A DNA stretch of 64,000 nucleotides from assembly GCF_901827155.1 (NCBI RefSeq), contig NZ_LR594659.1, forward strand, positions 1 to 64,000, read 5' to 3'. The notes below the pieces were generated by a model. That model made no database searches. It had not been told where the DNA came from and saw only the letters and a program-made list of their open reading frames with translations. A program made the position numbers and the translations under genes. Of this stretch, positions 36,670-46,130 are shown one piece after another; position 1 is the first letter of the stretch, and every line of letters starts with the position of its first letter. This DNA comes from Variovorax sp. PBL-H6. GTDB lineage: Bacteria; Pseudomonadota; Gammaproteobacteria; Burkholderiales; Burkholderiaceae_C.

Positions 36670-36855
36670 ATGTTGAAGTACGCCATCATCTTTGCCATCG
36701 TTGCGCTGATTGCGGGCGCACTCGGCTTCGGCGGGATCGCCGCCGGTGCGGCTGGCATTGCCAAGCTGCTCTTCGGCCTGTTCCTGATCGTGGCCGTGGT
36801 CTTCCTGGTGCTGGCGGCGCTGGGCATCGGCGCCGCGAAAAAAGCCCTGGACTGA
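36670..36855 (+). CDS. DUF1328 (UPF0391) small membrane protein
   Basis: 61 residues with two hydrophobic helices, [20 protein letters not shown] and [19 protein letters not shown], typical of the YtjA/UPF0391 family of inner-membrane proteins of unknown function. AAGGAG lies 8 bases before the ATG at 36670, fixing the start. It is followed 22 bases later by the transglutaminase-like gene on the same strand. Confidence 0.88.
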   Translation: MLKYAIIFAIVALIAGALGFGGIAAGAAGIAKLLFGLFLIVAVVFLVLAALGIGAAKKALD

Positions 36856-36877
36856 CGGCCGGGGCCTGAGGAGGAAC

Positions 36878-37792
36878 ATGCATGCGTCGAACCTGGAAGC
36901 CGTGCTCGACTATGAGGTAGAGGCGCCTTCGCACCTTGTGTTCAATATCGAGGCGGCGCGCTGCGGCGCACAGGCGGTGACCAGCGAGGAGCTGGTGATC
37001 GAGCCTGCGGTGCAGCGTGAGGCCTTCTGCGACGAGGCGAGCGGCAACCGGTTCGTGCGCTTCGATGCGCCGCCCGGGCCGCTGAAGATCCGCTATCGGG
37101 CCCAGGTCCGCCGCGCTCATGTGCTGGTGCCGACCGACCTCGCGGAGCTGCCGGTGAATCAGGTGCCGCACGAGCTCCTCCACTACCTGATGCCCAGCCG
37201 CTATTGCGAGTCGGACCTGATGTCTCGCTGCGCGCAGCAGCTCTTCGGCGAACTCCCGCCGGGCATCGGGCGGGTGCAGGCGATCACCGACTGGATTCAC
37301 GACAGCATCACCTACGAGCCGGGCAGCAGCAACTCGACGACAACTGCGCGCGAGGTGTTCGTGGAGCGCGCTGGCGTGTGCCGCGATTTCGCACACCTCG
37401 GCATCACTTTCTGCCGCGCGCTCAACATCCCGGCGCGGCTGGTGGTGGGCTATGTCTGGTTCGACGAGCCGCCGCAGGACTTCCACGCGGTGTTCGAGGC
37501 TTGGCTGGGCGGGCAGTGGGTGCTGTTCGATGCCACGCGCATGGCACCGCCGGACCGCTTGGTGCGGGTGGGCACCGGACGCGATGCGAAGGACGTGGCC
37601 TTCTGCACCTTCTTCGGGCCCGTTCGCATGACGGGCAAGGCGCTGAGTGTGCACGAGGTACAGGACGAGCGGCTCGTCGCCTCTGCCGCCCCGAGGGCGA
37701 GTGGGCAGTTGGTCGGTATCGAGAAGCCGGTGCCTGTCCCAGCGGCTTCGATGTCACTGTTGCAAACGCCGGCGCGTGTGCAATTGCTATAA
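36878..37792 (+). CDS. Transglutaminase-like cysteine protease-fold protein
   Basis: 304 residues with an N-terminal beta-rich domain and a transglutaminase core. The catalytic triad is visible: Cys in AGVCRDFAHLGI, His in DFHAVFEAW and Asp in VLFDATR. Bacterial members are peptidases or amidases of uncertain substrate. GAGGA lies about 8 bases before the ATG. The stop codon lies within an inverted repeat (37784-37804). Confidence 0.88.
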   Translation: MHASNLEAVLDYEVEAPSHLVFNIEAARCGAQAVTSEELVIEPAVQREAFCDEASGNRFVRFDAPPGPLKIRYRAQVRRAHVLVPTDLAELPVNQVPHELLHYLMPSRYCESDLMSRCAQQLFGELPPGIGRVQAITDWIHDSITYEPGSSNSTTTAREVFVERAGVCRDFAHLGITFCRALNIPARLVVGYVWFDEPPQDFHAVFEAWLGGQWVLFDATRMAPPDRLVRVGTGRDAKDVAFCTFFGPVRMTGKALSVHEVQDERLVASAAPRASGQLVGIEKPVPVPAASMSLLQTPARVQLL

Positions 37793-37804
37793 AAAAGATA
37801 GCAA
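37784..37804. repeat. Inverted repeat TTGCTAT-N7-ATAGCAA
   Basis: A perfect 7-bp stem with loop AAAAAAG overlaps the stop codon of the transglutaminase gene. Similar GCTAT/ATAGC short repeats are, from memory, frequent between genes in Comamonadaceae; a terminator role is possible. Confidence 0.45.
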
Positions 37805-37940
37805 ACTGGCTAGGTATTACGGGCTTTCGCAGGGAGAGCGGCGGACTGCCATCTTGCCCCTGCTGGTCGATGGCGGTGGCCCGCGCGAGTAAAATCGACG
37901 CCCCCTTTCCGCTAGCGCACGCGCAAGTGCGCCGCTTCCA

Positions 37941-39890
37941 ATGCTCTATCCCGAAGAATTCGACGTGATCGTCGTCGGCGGTGGCCATGCCGGCACCGAG
38001 GCTGCGCTGGCGTCGGCCCGCATGGGCGCCCGCACCCTGCTGCTCACCCACAACATCGAGACGCTCGGGCAGATGAGCTGCAACCCGTCGATCGGTGGCA
38101 TCGGCAAGGGGCACCTGGTCAAGGAAGTCGATGCGCTGGGAGGCGCAATGGCTATCGCGACCGATGAAGCCGGCATTCAGTTCCGCATCCTCAACTCGAG
38201 CAAGGGGCCGGCGGTGCGGGCGACGCGCGCGCAGGCCGACCGAGTGTTGTACAAGGCGGCAATCCGGCGACGGCTGGAGAACCAGCCGAACCTCTCACTC
38301 TTCCAGCAGGCCGTCGATGACCTGATGATCGAAGGTGACCGGGTTGTCGGCGCAGTGACGCAAGTGGGCATCGCCTTTCGAGCGCGTGCCGTGGTGCTGA
38401 CCGCCGGCACTTTTCTCGATGGTCGGATCCATGTGGGCCTCGACAACTACCAGGCAGGCCGGGCGGGCGATCCGCCTGCAGTCAGCCTGTCGGGGCGGCT
38501 CAAGGAGCTGAAGCTGCCGCAAGGTCGGCTCAAGACCGGCACCCCGCCGCGACTGGACGGCCGCAGCATCGATTTTTCCAGGTGCGTCGAGCAGCCGGGA
38601 GACGGCATGCCCGGCGGCGCAGGGCCCATGCCAGTCTTCAGCTTCATGGGCCGGACGGACATGCATCCGCGGCAGATGGCTTGCTGGATCACCAACACGA
38701 ATGCAAGGACGCACGAGATCATCCGCTCAGGCTTTGACCGCAGCCCAATGTTCACCGGCAAGATCGATGGCGTGGGCCCGCGCTACTGCCCGAGCGTGGA
38801 GGACAAGATCAATCGCTTTGCCGACAAGGAAAGCCACCAGATCTTCCTCGAGCCCGAGGGGCTGACGACCAACGAGTACTACCCGAACGGGATTTCGACC
38901 AGCCTGCCATTCGACATCCAGTATCAGTTGGTCCGATCCATCGCCGGGCTCGAGAACGCGCATATCCTGCGCCCCGGCTACGCAATCGAGTACGACTACT
39001 TCGATCCGCGCGAGCTCAAGAGCAGCTTCGAGACGCGGGCCATTCAGGGTCTTTTTTTCGCTGGACAGATCAACGGCACGACCGGCTATGAGGAGGCAGC
39101 GGCCCAGGGGCTCTTCGCCGGCGTGAACGCCGCTCTTTTGTGCCGGGGCGAAGCGGCATGGCTGCCGCGCCGCGACGAAGCCTATCTGGGTGTGTTGGTC
39201 GATGACCTGATTACCAAGGGCGTGACCGAGCCTTACCGCATGTTCACCAGCCGCGCCGAGTTCCGGCTGCAACTGCGGGAGGACAACGCGGATATGCGCA
39301 TGACGGAAGCCGGTCGCAAGTTGGGGCTGGTGGACGATGCCCGCTGGGACGCCTTCTCGCGAAAGCGAGATCTTGTTTCACGTGAAACAGAGCGGCTGCG
39401 CTCGATCTGGGTGAATCCACGGAATCTGCCCGCTAGCGAGTCGGAGCGGGTTCTTGGCAAGGCCATTGAGCGGGAGTACAACCTTGGAGACCTCCTGCGT
39501 CGGCCCAATGTTGACTACGCCTCGCTGATGTCGCTCGAGGCCGGCAAATACGCTTCTGCGGAGCCACTGGGCGAACTTGAGATCGAACAGATCGAGATCG
39601 CGGCGAAGTACGCTGGTTACATCGACCGGCAACACGGCGAGGTCGAACGGGCCGCGCATTTCGAGAACCTCAAGCTTCCGGCAGACCTGGACTACGGTGA
39701 GGTCAAGGCGCTAAGCTTTGAAGTACGGCAAAAGCTGGCCAAGCATCGGCCAGAAACCCTGGGACTCGCTTCCCGTATCTCGGGAGTGACGCCAGCTGCG
39801 ATCTCGTTGCTGATGGTCCACCTGCGCAAAGGTGGGCACCGTGCCTTCCGGCAGGGTGCCGAGACCGAGTCGCAGATCGTCGGCGAATGA
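37941..39890 (+). CDS. mnmG: tRNA uridine 5-carboxymethylaminomethyl modification enzyme MnmG (GidA)
   Basis: FAD-dependent enzyme that with MnmE modifies the wobble uridine of several tRNAs. FAD motif [19 protein letters not shown] near the N-terminus, the signature [20 protein letters not shown] and the block [16 protein letters not shown]-terminal helical MnmE-binding domain to residue 649. The coding region contains a perfect parS site at 39374-39389. The stop overlaps the rsmG start (ATGA). Confidence 0.97.
   Translation: MLYPEEFDVIVVGGGHAGTEAALASARMGARTLLLTHNIETLGQMSCNPSIGGIGKGHLVKEVDALGGAMAIATDEAGIQFRILNSSKGPAVRATRAQADRVLYKAAIRRRLENQPNLSLFQQAVDDLMIEGDRVVGAVTQVGIAFRARAVVLTAGTFLDGRIHVGLDNYQAGRAGDPPAVSLSGRLKELKLPQGRLKTGTPPRLDGRSIDFSRCVEQPGDGMPGGAGPMPVFSFMGRTDMHPRQMACWITNTNARTHEIIRSGFDRSPMFTGKIDGVGPRYCPSVEDKINRFADKESHQIFLEPEGLTTNEYYPNGISTSLPFDIQYQLVRSIAGLENAHILRPGYAIEYDYFDPRELKSSFETRAIQGLFFAGQINGTTGYEEAAAQGLFAGVNAALLCRGEAAWLPRRDEAYLGVLVDDLITKGVTEPYRMFTSRAEFRLQLREDNADMRMTEAGRKLGLVDDARWDAFSRKRDLVSRETERLRSIWVNPRNLPASESERVLGKAIEREYNLGDLLRRPNVDYASLMSLEAGKYASAEPLGELEIEQIEIAAKYAGYIDRQHGEVERAAHFENLKLPADLDYGEVKALSFEVRQKLAKHRPETLGLASRISGVTPAAISLLMVHLRKGGHRAFRQGAETESQIVGE
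39374..39389. promoter_or_regulatory. parS centromere site 1 (perfect)
   Basis: TGTTTCACGTGAAACA is identical to the bacterial ParB-binding consensus. It lies inside mnmG, about 1.8 kb before parA and 3.2 kb before parB. Confidence 0.95.
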
Positions 39891-40525
39891 GCTCCGATCG
39901 TGAGTTGCGGGACGGCGCGGCAGCGCTTGGCCTGCGGCTGAGTGACCAGCAATGCGAACTGCTCTCGGCGTATGGCGCATTGATCATGAAATGGAACAGG
40001 GTCTACAACCTGACCGCGTTGCGGGACCCAGCGACCGTCCTGACCCATCACCTCCTCGATAGCCTTTCGGTCATCGGGCCACTTGGGCGTGAGTGGCCGG
40101 GGAGTGCGGCGCTGCTCGATGTCGGGGCTGGAGCGGGCTTGCCTGGCGCAGTGATCGCGATCATGCGCGAGGACATCACGGTCACATGCCTGGACGCAGT
40201 GGCCAAGAAGGCGGCGTTTGTCCAACAAGTGGCGGTGGAACTCGGCCTGCCAAACCTGCGTGGCTTGCACGCGAGAGTGGAATCATTGATGGGCAGCTTC
40301 GAGTTGATCAGCTCGCGCGCCTTTGCCTCCTTGCCTGACTTCTTCGACGGAACGAAGGGCCTGCTTGCGCCCGGCGGCCTCTGGCTGGCTATGAAGGGAA
40401 AGACGCCAGTCGAAGAGCTGGCCCGGTTGCCAGCAGAGATCGAGGTGTTTCACGTGGAACAACTGCAAGTCCCAGGCTTGCACGCGGACCGCTGCATCGT
40501 TTGGGCACGGAAACAGGCCGCTTGA
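39887..40525 (+). CDS. rsmG: 16S rRNA (guanine-N7)-methyltransferase RsmG (GidB)
   Basis: Methylates G527 of 16S rRNA. 212 residues; SAM-binding motif [17 protein letters not shown], preceded by the family patterns [13 protein letters not shown] and HHLLDSLSV. The start overlaps the mnmG stop. A near-perfect parS lies within it at 40446-40461. Confidence 0.96.
   Translation: MSSDRELRDGAAALGLRLSDQQCELLSAYGALIMKWNRVYNLTALRDPATVLTHHLLDSLSVIGPLGREWPGSAALLDVGAGAGLPGAVIAIMREDITVTCLDAVAKKAAFVQQVAVELGLPNLRGLHARVESLMGSFELISSRAFASLPDFFDGTKGLLAPGGLWLAMKGKTPVEELARLPAEIEVFHVEQLQVPGLHADRCIVWARKQAA
40446..40461. promoter_or_regulatory. parS centromere site 2 (one mismatch)
   Basis: TGTTTCACGTGGAACA differs from the parS consensus at one base (A to G). 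It lies in rsmG, 1,072 bases from site 1. Confidence 0.85.
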
Positions 40526-40584
40526 CCCGCTTCTGGTACATCGACCTCGCTTAGACTCGAAGCCTCCCTTTCCGAGGCAAATCC

Positions 40585-41199
40585 ATGTTCGGCATCGCTG
40601 ACTACGGCGCATTCGTCGTCGCCATCATCATCTTTCTGGCGATCCCCGGGCCAGGCAACCTGGCGATCATCACCTCGACCAGCAAGGGCGGCATCCGCGG
40701 CGGGCTGGCGGCGGCCTTGGGCTTGATCGCAGGCGACCAGGTGCTCATGTGGGCTGCTGTGGCTGGGGTTGCCGCGCTGCTGAGCGCCTATCCGCCCGCG
40801 TTCAAGGCGGTGCAGTGGCTGGGTGCCGCCTACCTGGCCTGGTTGGGATTCCGGATGCTGACTGCCAAGTCGGGCGCTGCACCGATCCTCAACATCCGTC
40901 CGCGGCATTACTTCCGTCAGGCGATGATGATCACGTTGCTGAATCCGAAGGCAATCGTTTTCTACATGGCCTTCTTCCCGCTCTTTGTAGACCCGGCTCG
41001 CCACCAGGGCCTGCTGACCTTCGGCGTGATGGCACTGACGATCGCGGTGCTGACCTTCACGTACTGCCTCGTCGCTACGCTGCTCACACACTTCCTGGCG
41101 GAGCGCCTGCGTGCCAATCCCCGCATCAAGTCCCTGTTCGAAAAGCTCGCCGGGATCTTCCTGATTGGCTTCGGCGTGAAGCTGGCAGCCTCTCAGTAG
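40585..41199 (+). CDS. LysE/RhtB family exporter
   Basis: 204 residues with six hydrophobic segments. The N-terminal signature FLAIPGPGNLAIITSTSKGG and the central LLNPKAIVFYMAFFPLFV are typical of the LysE/RhtB amino-acid exporters. Substrate unknown. It sits between rsmG and parA, one base before parA, and is probably in the same operon. Confidence 0.9.
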   Translation: MFGIADYGAFVVAIIIFLAIPGPGNLAIITSTSKGGIRGGLAAALGLIAGDQVLMWAAVAGVAALLSAYPPAFKAVQWLGAAYLAWLGFRMLTAKSGAAPILNIRPRHYFRQAMMITLLNPKAIVFYMAFFPLFVDPARHQGLLTFGVMALTIAVLTFTYCLVATLLTHFLAERLRANPRIKSLFEKLAGIFLIGFGVKLAASQ

Positions 41200-41200
41200 C

Positions 41201-42049
41201 ATGGCGAAGATTTTCTGCATCGCAAACCAGAAGGGGGGCGTGGGCAAGACCACGACCGCCGTCAATCTCGCGGCTGGTTTGGCGAAGGTAGGGCAGCGCG
41301 TCCTGATGATCGACCTGGACCCGCAGGGCAATGCCACCATGGGTTCGGGCATCGACAAGCGCCAGTTGGAGACCACGGTCTATGACGTGCTGCTCGAATC
41401 GGCCTCGGTAGCCGAGACGCGTGTCAAATCCGAAAAGTGCGGCTACGACGTACTTGGCGCCAACCGCGAACTGGCAGGGGCGGAGGTCGAGATGGTGACG
41501 CTCGACCGGCGCGAGAAGCGGCTGCGAACCGCGCTGGCCGCTGTCGGCGCCGAGTATGACTTCATCCTGATCGACTGCCCCCCCAGCCTGAGCCTGCTGA
41601 CGCTCAACGGCCTGTGCTCCGCGCACGGCGTGATCGTGCCCATGCAGTGCGAGTACTTCGCGCTCGAAGGGCTGACCGATCTGGTCAATACCATCAAGCA
41701 GGTGCATGCCAATCTCAACAAGAACCTGCAGATCATCGGCCTGCTGCGTGTGATGTTCGATCCGCGCATCACGCTCCAGCAGCAGGTCAGCGAGCAGCTC
41801 AAGGCGCATTTCGGCGAGAAGGTGTTCGACACCGTGATTCCCCGCAATGTGCGACTGGCGGAGGCGCCCAGTTATGGCTTGCCCGGGGTGATCTTCGACC
41901 CGGCGGCACGCGGCAGCCAAGCGTTTGTAGCTTTCGCCGAGGAACTGGTGCGCAAGATGCCGCCAGCCAGCGCGCTGGCCGGCGCCGCGCCGGCGCCCGT
42001 GCCAATGGAGGCCCCGCCTGTCGCCGTGCAAGACCCGAACGGCGCCTGA
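41201..42049 (+). CDS. parA: Chromosome partitioning ATPase ParA
   Basis: 282 residues. Deviant Walker [18 protein letters not shown] near residue 11, Walker A' IDLDPQGNATMG, Walker B ILIDCPPSLSLLTLN. This is the short chromosomal ParA (Soj) type without an N-terminal DNA-binding domain. It moves ParB-parS complexes to segregate the origin region. The C-terminus has a Pro/Ala-rich tail. It is followed by a serine hydrolase gene and then parB. Confidence 0.96.
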   Translation: MAKIFCIANQKGGVGKTTTAVNLAAGLAKVGQRVLMIDLDPQGNATMGSGIDKRQLETTVYDVLLESASVAETRVKSEKCGYDVLGANRELAGAEVEMVTLDRREKRLRTALAAVGAEYDFILIDCPPSLSLLTLNGLCSAHGVIVPMQCEYFALEGLTDLVNTIKQVHANLNKNLQIIGLLRVMFDPRITLQQQVSEQLKAHFGEKVFDTVIPRNVRLAEAPSYGLPGVIFDPAARGSQAFVAFAEELVRKMPPASALAGAAPAPVPMEAPPVAVQDPNGA

Positions 42050-42076
42050 GTGCAGCCGCTTTCCTTTTTTTTGCAG

Positions 42077-42619
42077 ATGCCCACGCCCACCATCCTGTTG
42101 CTGCCCGGGTGGCAGAACAGCGACCCACCGCACTGGCAAAGCCGCTGGGAGGCCATCCACGGCGACCGTCGTGTCGAGCAGCATGAATGGATGCGGCCGC
42201 TGCGTGGCGACTGGTCGGCCCGCCTTGAGGAAGAGGTGCTGGCCGCGCCCAGTCCCGTGGCCTTGGTCGCCCATAGCCTCGGCTGCATCCTCGTGGCCGC
42301 ATGGTCGGCCCATTCGCGCAACACCCACAAGGTGCAGGCGGCATTCCTGGTCGCGCCGGGCGATCTGGAGCGCGACGATGTGCGCCAGATGATCCCCGGC
42401 TGGGCGCCGATCGTGCGCGAGCCCCTGCCTTTTCGGGCGCTGATGATCGCCGCCAACGACGATCCCTATTGCAGCGCCGAACGATCCCGCGAAATGGCGC
42501 GCGACTGGGGCGCCCGCTACCTCGACGCCGGTCCTGGCGGCCACCTCAACGGCGAGTCCGGCCTCGGCGACTGGCCGAGGGGCCGCCAACTGCTGAACGA
42601 ACTCCTGAAAGAAGAATGA
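42077..42619 (+). CDS. RBBP9/YdeN-type serine hydrolase
   Basis: Alpha/beta hydrolase of 180 residues. PTILLLPGWQNSDPPHWQSR is the RBBP9/YdeN opening, the nucleophile is in VAHSLGCIL and the His in GGHLNGESGLG. The start at 42077 matches the family; a GTG at 42050 directly after the parA stop would add nine atypical residues. Its stop overlaps an ATG in frame with parB (42616), so it is embedded between parA and parB. Substrate unknown; a role in segregation is not established. Confidence 0.88.
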   Translation: MPTPTILLLPGWQNSDPPHWQSRWEAIHGDRRVEQHEWMRPLRGDWSARLEEEVLAAPSPVALVAHSLGCILVAAWSAHSRNTHKVQAAFLVAPGDLERDDVRQMIPGWAPIVREPLPFRALMIAANDDPYCSAERSREMARDWGARYLDAGPGGHLNGESGLGDWPRGRQLLNELLKEE

Positions 42620-42624
42620 CCTCG

Positions 42625-43566
42625 ATGGCCACCAAGAAACCCAAGGGCCTCGGCCGCGGACTCGAAGCCCTGCTCGGGCCCACTTTTACCGGCCCGGACA
42701 ACTCGGCCAATGACGAGGCTGTGCCGCCCAATCCGACCACCTTGAACCTGGACCAGATGGTTCCCGGCGTCTATCAGCCTCGCACGCGGATGGACGAGGG
42801 CGCGCTCTACGAGCTGGCGGAGAGCATCAAGGCGCAGGGCATCATGCAGCCGATCCTCGTGCGACGCCTGGACAGCGATGCCTCGCGCGCAAAGAACGCC
42901 GAGTTCGAGATCATCGCGGGCGAGCGGCGCTACCGTGCGGCGAAGCTGGCAGGCCTCGACAGCGTGCCCGTGCTCGTGCGCGACGTGCCGAACGAGGCCG
43001 CGGCGGCCATGTCGCTGATCGAAAACATCCAGCGGGAAGACCTTAACCCGCTGGAGGAGGCTCAGGGCCTGCAACGCTTGGTGGCCGAGTTTGGGCTCAC
43101 TCACGAATCGGCAGCGCAGGCCGTAGGCCGTTCGCGCAGCGCCGCCAGCAACCTGCTGCGCCTGCTGAACCTCGCCGAGCCTGCGCAGGCCATGCTCATG
43201 GCGGGTGATCTCGACATGGGCCATGCGCGCGCGCTCCTGTCACTCGACAAGGGCACCCAGATCACCGCGGCCAACCAGATTGCCGCCAAGAAGCTTTCGG
43301 TGCGCGAGACCGAGGCGCTCGTCAAGAAGCTGAGCGCCGAGTTCAGCCTGCGGCCGCCGACGCGGCGCGGCAGTGCGGACAAGTCGCGCGATCTGCAGCG
43401 CGTCGAAGAGGAGCTCGCGGACCTCCTGGCCGCCGAGGTCGAGGTGCGCATCAAGAAGCGCAGCAAGCGCGGTGGGCGGGTGGAGCAGAGCGGCGAGCTT
43501 GCCATTCACTTCGGGTCCCTGGACGCCCTCAACGGCCTGATCGACCGCATCCGCCAAACGGCCTAA
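42625..43566 (+). CDS. parB: Chromosome partitioning protein ParB
   Basis: 313 residues. The N-terminal KKPKGLGRGLEALLG is the ParA-stimulating motif. The CTPase/ParB-N domain has QPRTRMDE and the CTP motif GERRYRAAK, then the arginine-rich ENIQREDLNPLEEA. The helix-turn-helix region LTHESAAQAVGRSRSAASNL reads parS. The C-terminal dimerisation domain ends LNGLIDRIRQ. A start at 42616 (MTSM...) overlapping the hydrolase stop is an alternative. Two parS sites lie 2.2-3.3 kb upstream. Confidence 0.96.
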   Translation: MATKKPKGLGRGLEALLGPTFTGPDNSANDEAVPPNPTTLNLDQMVPGVYQPRTRMDEGALYELAESIKAQGIMQPILVRRLDSDASRAKNAEFEIIAGERRYRAAKLAGLDSVPVLVRDVPNEAAAAMSLIENIQREDLNPLEEAQGLQRLVAEFGLTHESAAQAVGRSRSAASNLLRLLNLAEPAQAMLMAGDLDMGHARALLSLDKGTQITAANQIAAKKLSVRETEALVKKLSAEFSLRPPTRRGSADKSRDLQRVEEELADLLAAEVEVRIKKRSKRGGRVEQSGELAIHFGSLDALNGLIDRIRQTA

Positions 43567-43607
43567 CCGGAAGGTTGGGAAGTCCTAGCTTCCGGACGGT
43601 TGTCCGG
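43567..43607 (+). terminator. Overlapping hairpins after parB
   Basis: CCGGAAG (43567-43573) can pair with CTTCCGG (43589-43595), while CCGGAC (43592-43597) can pair with GTCCGG (43602-43607). The two stems share bases and exclude each other. Only a weak T-rich tail follows. Confidence 0.4.
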
Positions 43608-43682
43608 CGGCTTCTTTGCGCCTATGCTCTGCCGGTTACTTTTTCTAACCTATAACCCGAAAGTACTCCAAGGGGTCCAATC

Positions 43683-44573
43683 ATGAGCATTTCCCGTCTG
43701 TCGCTCGTTCCCATCGCCATGGGCGCGCTTTTGCTGGCCGGCTGCGAGACCACCGACATGCAGATGGGTAGCCAGAGCGCGAAGACGGTCGCCACCGGCA
43801 GCGCCGCCGGAAGCGCCTCGGCCAACACCAGCAGTACGCTCGAGCGCTGCGGCTCACCGCTGGGCACCGTCTCGCTCATCGAGAACCAGTCAGCCGGTTG
43901 GTACACCATCCTGCGCAACGAGTACAAGCTGCCGCCGACCGCCAACCTGCTGCGCCTGCTGGTGCAGCAGTCCAACTGCTTCGTGGTGGTGGAGCGCGGA
44001 GCGGCCGGCATGAACGCGATGTCGCGCGAGCGCGACCTGATGACTTCGGGCGAAATGCGCCAGGGCAGCAATTTCGGCCGCGGCCAGATGGTGGCTTCGG
44101 ACTACGGCCTGTCGCCCGAGATCGTCTTCAGCAACAACAATGCTGGTGGCATGGGCGGCTCGCTCGGCGGCCTCGTCGGCGGGCGCTACAGCGGCGTGCT
44201 GGCGGCGGTGGGGGGCAACCTCCAGACCAAGGAAGCCAGCGCGCTGCTGACCTTGATCGACAACCGCTCAGGCGTGCAGGTCGCTGCTTCCGAGGGCAGC
44301 GCCTCCAAGACCGACTTCGGCGCGTTCGGTTCGGTCTTTGGCAGCGGCGGCGCGGGTGGCCTCGGCGGCTACACCAACACGGCACAGGGCAAGGTGATCA
44401 GCGCCGCCTTCATGGACGCCTTCAACCAGATGGTCGTCTCGCTGCGCAACTACAAGGCGCAGACGGTGCAGGGGCAGGGCCTCGGTGGCGGTGGCCGGCT
44501 GGGTGTCGACGGCGGCGTGGCGCCATCGCAAACCTCGGCACCGGCCGAGCGCGCGCCCGCCCGACGCAAGTAA
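43683..44573 (+). CDS. CsgG/HfaB-like outer-membrane lipoprotein
   Basis: 296 residues with a lipoprotein signal whose lipobox LLLAGC ends at Cys21. The body has GWYTILRNEYKL, NCFVVVERGAAGMNAMSRER and Gly-rich stretches, and a C-terminal helix in AFMDAFNQMVVSLRNY, which fit the CsgG/HfaB family of secretion-pore or adhesion-anchor lipoproteins. No curli or holdfast genes are adjacent, so its cargo is unknown. A strong terminator follows. Confidence 0.7.
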   Translation: MSISRLSLVPIAMGALLLAGCETTDMQMGSQSAKTVATGSAAGSASANTSSTLERCGSPLGTVSLIENQSAGWYTILRNEYKLPPTANLLRLLVQQSNCFVVVERGAAGMNAMSRERDLMTSGEMRQGSNFGRGQMVASDYGLSPEIVFSNNNAGGMGGSLGGLVGGRYSGVLAAVGGNLQTKEASALLTLIDNRSGVQVAASEGSASKTDFGAFGSVFGSGGAGGLGGYTNTAQGKVISAAFMDAFNQMVVSLRNYKAQTVQGQGLGGGGRLGVDGGVAPSQTSAPAERAPARRK

Positions 44574-44604
44574 TTCGCGAACGAGCGCCGAGCCGGCGCA
44601 CAAG

Positions 44605-44637
44605 AAAGCCCGGCACGCTTGCGAGCGCCGGGCTTTT
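44605..44637. terminator. Bidirectional rho-independent terminator
   Basis: AAAGCCCGGC (44605-44614) pairs with GCCGGGCTTT (44627-44636), followed by TTTT. It serves the lipoprotein gene and the convergent oxidase gene. Confidence 0.88.
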
Positions 44638-44647
44638 GGTTGGCGCC

Positions 44648-46072
44648 TCAGAGGCTGAAGATCTTCCCCGGGTTCATGATGTTCTTGGGATCGAGTGCGC
44701 GCTTGATCGTCCGCATCATGTCGATGGCGCCCACCCCGGCCTCGTTCACCAGGAACTCCATCTTGTGCAGCCCCACGCCGTGCTCGCCGGTGCAGGTGCC
44801 TTCGAGCGCCAGCGCACGCGAGACCAGCGCGTGGTTGAGCTTCTCGGCGGTCACGCGCTCCTCGGGCGCGTTCGGGTCGAGCAGATAGCCGAAGTGGAAA
44901 TTCCCGTCGCCCACGTGGCCGACCAGGAAGTAGGGAATACCGCTTGCATCGGCTTCAGCCACCGATTCGAGCAGGCAGTCCGCCAGTCGCGAGATCGGCA
45001 CGCAGGTATCGGTGGAGATCACGCGGCAGCCGGGGCGCGACTGCACTGCCGCGAAGTAGCTGTTGTGCCGCGCGGTCCACAGCCGCGTGCGCTCTTCCGG
45101 CGTGCTGGCCCACTCGAAGGCCTTGCCGCCATGGCCGCTGGCCAGCTCCTGCACTGTCTCGGCCTGTTCCTTGACGCCGGCCGGCGACCCGTGGAATTCC
45201 ATCAGCAGCATCGGCTCCTCGCGGAGCGCCAGCTTGGCGTACGCATTCACCATGCGCACCGTGTTCACGTCGATCAGTTCCACGCGCGCGATCGGCACGC
45301 CCAGCTGGATGATCTCGATGGTGGTGCGCACCGCAGCCTCGATGCTCGGGAAGGAGCAGATCGCGGCGGACACGGCCTCGGGCAGGGGATAGAGGCGCAG
45401 GGTGATTTCCGTCACCACGCCCAACGTGCCTTCGCTGCCGACGAAGAGGCGCGTGAGGTCATAGCCCGCCGATGACTTTTTTGCGCGGGTGCCGGTGCGG
45501 ATCACCTCGCCGCTCGCGGTGACGACTTCGAGCGCGAGCACGTTTTCGCGCATGGTGCCGTAGCGCACCGCGTTCGTGCCGCTCGCGCGCGTGGCGGTCA
45601 TGCCGCCGATCGATGCATCGGCGCCCGGGTCGATGGGGAAGAACAGGCCCGTGCTCTTGATCTCATCGTTGAGCTGCTTGCGCGTGACGCCGGGCGCCAC
45701 GGTCACTGTGAGATCGTCGGCATTGACCGAGAGCACGCGATTCATGCGGCTCACGTCGATGCTGATGCCGCCTTGCACCGCGAGCAGGTGGCCTTCGAGC
45801 GAGGAGCCGACGCCGAAGGGGATCACCGGCACGCTGTACCCGCCGGCGAGCTTCACCGCGTCGGCCACGTCTTGCGTGGTCTCGGCGAAGACCACGGCCG
45901 CGGGCGGCGGCGCATCGAAGGAGGACTCGTCGCGGCCGTGCTGCGTGCGTACCGCCAGGGCCGTGGAGCACTGCTCGCCGAAGCGCGCCTTCAGCGCCTG
46001 GAGCAATGCGTCCGGTACGTCGCGCAGCGCAATGGCGGGGGTGAGATGGGCGAGGGCGGTGGGCGCGTTCAT
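44648..46072 (-). CDS. FAD-binding oxidase/D-lactate dehydrogenase family (GlcD-like)
   Basis: 474 residues of the vanillyl-alcohol-oxidase fold: FAD-binding PCMH domain with VIPFGVGSSLEGHL, PGADASIGGMTATRASGTNA and LFVGSEGTLGVVTEITLRL, then a FAD-linked oxidase C-terminal domain with GHVGDGNFHFGYLLD and GTCTGEHGVGLHK. Most likely oxidises D-lactate or another 2-hydroxy acid and passes electrons to quinone or cytochrome. It is divergent from the cobalamin adenosyltransferase gene with a 58-base gap. Confidence 0.9.
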   Translation of the reverse strand: MNAPTALAHLTPAIALRDVPDALLQALKARFGEQCSTALAVRTQHGRDESSFDAPPPAAVVFAETTQDVADAVKLAGGYSVPVIPFGVGSSLEGHLLAVQGGISIDVSRMNRVLSVNADDLTVTVAPGVTRKQLNDEIKSTGLFFPIDPGADASIGGMTATRASGTNAVRYGTMRENVLALEVVTASGEVIRTGTRAKKSSAGYDLTRLFVGSEGTLGVVTEITLRLYPLPEAVSAAICSFPSIEAAVRTTIEIIQLGVPIARVELIDVNTVRMVNAYAKLALREEPMLLMEFHGSPAGVKEQAETVQELASGHGGKAFEWASTPEERTRLWTARHNSYFAAVQSRPGCRVISTDTCVPISRLADCLLESVAEADASGIPYFLVGHVGDGNFHFGYLLDPNAPEERVTAEKLNHALVSRALALEGTCTGEHGVGLHKMEFLVNEAGVGAIDMMRTIKRALDPKNIMNPGKIFSL

Positions 46073-46130
46073 CGGCGGGTCTCCAGAGGGGGCTACCATT
46101 CTACGAACCAGCTTCCACGAAGACAGCGAC

